Source: Rhizobium sp. Q54
Lineage (GTDB): Bacteria; Pseudomonadota; Alphaproteobacteria; Rickettsiales; UBA1997
Assembly (NCBI GenBank): GCA_945865745.1
Contig: CAMBFP010000063.1
Location: forward strand, 1 to 6,320
Length of the DNA stretch: 6,320 nt
Direction of reading: 5' to 3'
Made by a program: the position numbers and the translations under genes
Shown: positions 5,987 to 6,320 of the stretch, piece by piece
Position numbering within the stretch: the stretch's first letter is position 1
Layout: every line of letters begins with the position of its first letter
Notes under the pieces: model-generated
The model's input: only the letters and a program-made list of their open reading frames with translations
The model's database searches: none
Told to the model about the DNA's origin: nothing

Positions 5987-6320
5987 TTAAACCACGATGT
6001 TCACTAATTTATCTGCAACAGAAATAACTTTGCGAACCTCTTTTCCTTCAATGAATCTTTTCACATTTTCATTTTCAAAAGCGGCTTTTTCGAGATCTTC
6101 TTTTGAAGAGCCTTTTAGCATTTGAATTACAGCGCGTAGTTTTCCACTTACTTGCACGGCGATTCCAATCTCGTCTTCGACGATTAAATTTGGATCGAAT
6201 TCAGGGAATTTTTCTTCGGCAACTAAAGTTTTGTAACCAAGTTCAGCCCACAATTCTTCAGCCAAATGCGGCATTATTGGCGCAATTAAAATCACTAAAT
6301 TTTTAAGCGCGAATTCAGGA
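5987..6320 (-). CDS. leuS: Leucyl-tRNA synthetase, C-terminal 110 residues (5' part outside window)
   Basis: The frame enters from the right edge (first full codon at 6319-6317) and stops at TAA 5989-5987. The visible part contains the end of the anticodon-binding domain, with LIAPIMPHLAEELWAELG, and the LeuS C-terminal domain. Typical elements there are VQVSGKLRAVIQM (consensus VQVNGKxR), a helix SKEDLEKAAFENENVKRFIEGK, and the terminal block VRKVISVADKLVNIVV, close to the consensus KviyVpgkLvNiV. The enzyme charges tRNA-Leu in the cytoplasm, and the C-terminal domain contacts the tRNA elbow. The GTG at 6295-6293 lies inside the conserved domain and is not the start. In many alphaproteobacteria leuS is followed by lptE and holA. 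Here crcB comes next, a rearranged order. Catalytic and editing domains cannot be assessed because they lie outside. Confidence 0.93.
   Translation of the reverse strand, partial: PEFALKNLVILIAPIMPHLAEELWAELGYKTLVAEEKFPEFDPNLIVEDEIGIAVQVSGKLRAVIQMLKGSSKEDLEKAAFENENVKRFIEGKEVRKVISVADKLVNIVV

Noticed and set aside
6293..6295. GTG as a start for a separate 102-residue protein
   Set aside because: The same frame continues upstream to the window edge and matches the LeuS C-terminal domains, so the GTG is an internal Val codon.

Overview
This 6.3-kb window looks like a piece of chromosome from an A+T-leaning alphaproteobacterium. The best lineage marker is a complete FzlA homologue, the GST-fold partner of FtsZ found essentially in alphaproteobacteria. 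The other genes (an AmgK-like sugar kinase, PolA, an RluC-type pseudouridine synthase, CrcB/FluC and LeuS) are proteobacterial in style. G+C is about 40%, with stretches near 30%. PolA has lost key residues of its proofreading site, which fits a reduced or host-associated lineage, but the order cannot be fixed from this sequence alone.

Layout. From the left edge to about 1832, everything reads on the minus strand. In transcription order this is fzlA, a 99-base spacer with a small stable hairpin, an amgK-like kinase gene, and the first 38 codons of an unrecognised gene whose start overlaps the kinase stop. polA (1907-4543) is the only plus-strand gene and diverges from fzlA across a 74-base spacer that is almost entirely an inverted repeat built from AAATCTAAA units. 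polA converges on a second minus-strand block. In transcription order that block is the 3' end of leuS (cut by the right edge), crcB, and rluC, which ends in a possible terminator facing polA. Both spacers flanking crcB carry palindromes with the same ends. No stretch over 300 bases lacks a gene.

Function. The left block joins cell division (FzlA connects FtsZ to the septal wall synthases) with probable peptidoglycan-sugar salvage (AmgK-like kinase). polA supplies Okazaki-fragment maturation and repair synthesis. The right block is translation and homeostasis: leucyl-tRNA synthetase, a fluoride channel and a 23S rRNA pseudouridine synthase. None of the six visible gene starts has a recognisable Shine-Dalgarno sequence.

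There is no mobile element, CRISPR array, tRNA, rRNA or defence system, and I see no undescribed multi-gene system. The points worth a second look are the degenerate PolA exonuclease domain, the fzlA-polA inverted repeat, the paired palindromes around crcB, and the general lack of Shine-Dalgarno sites.
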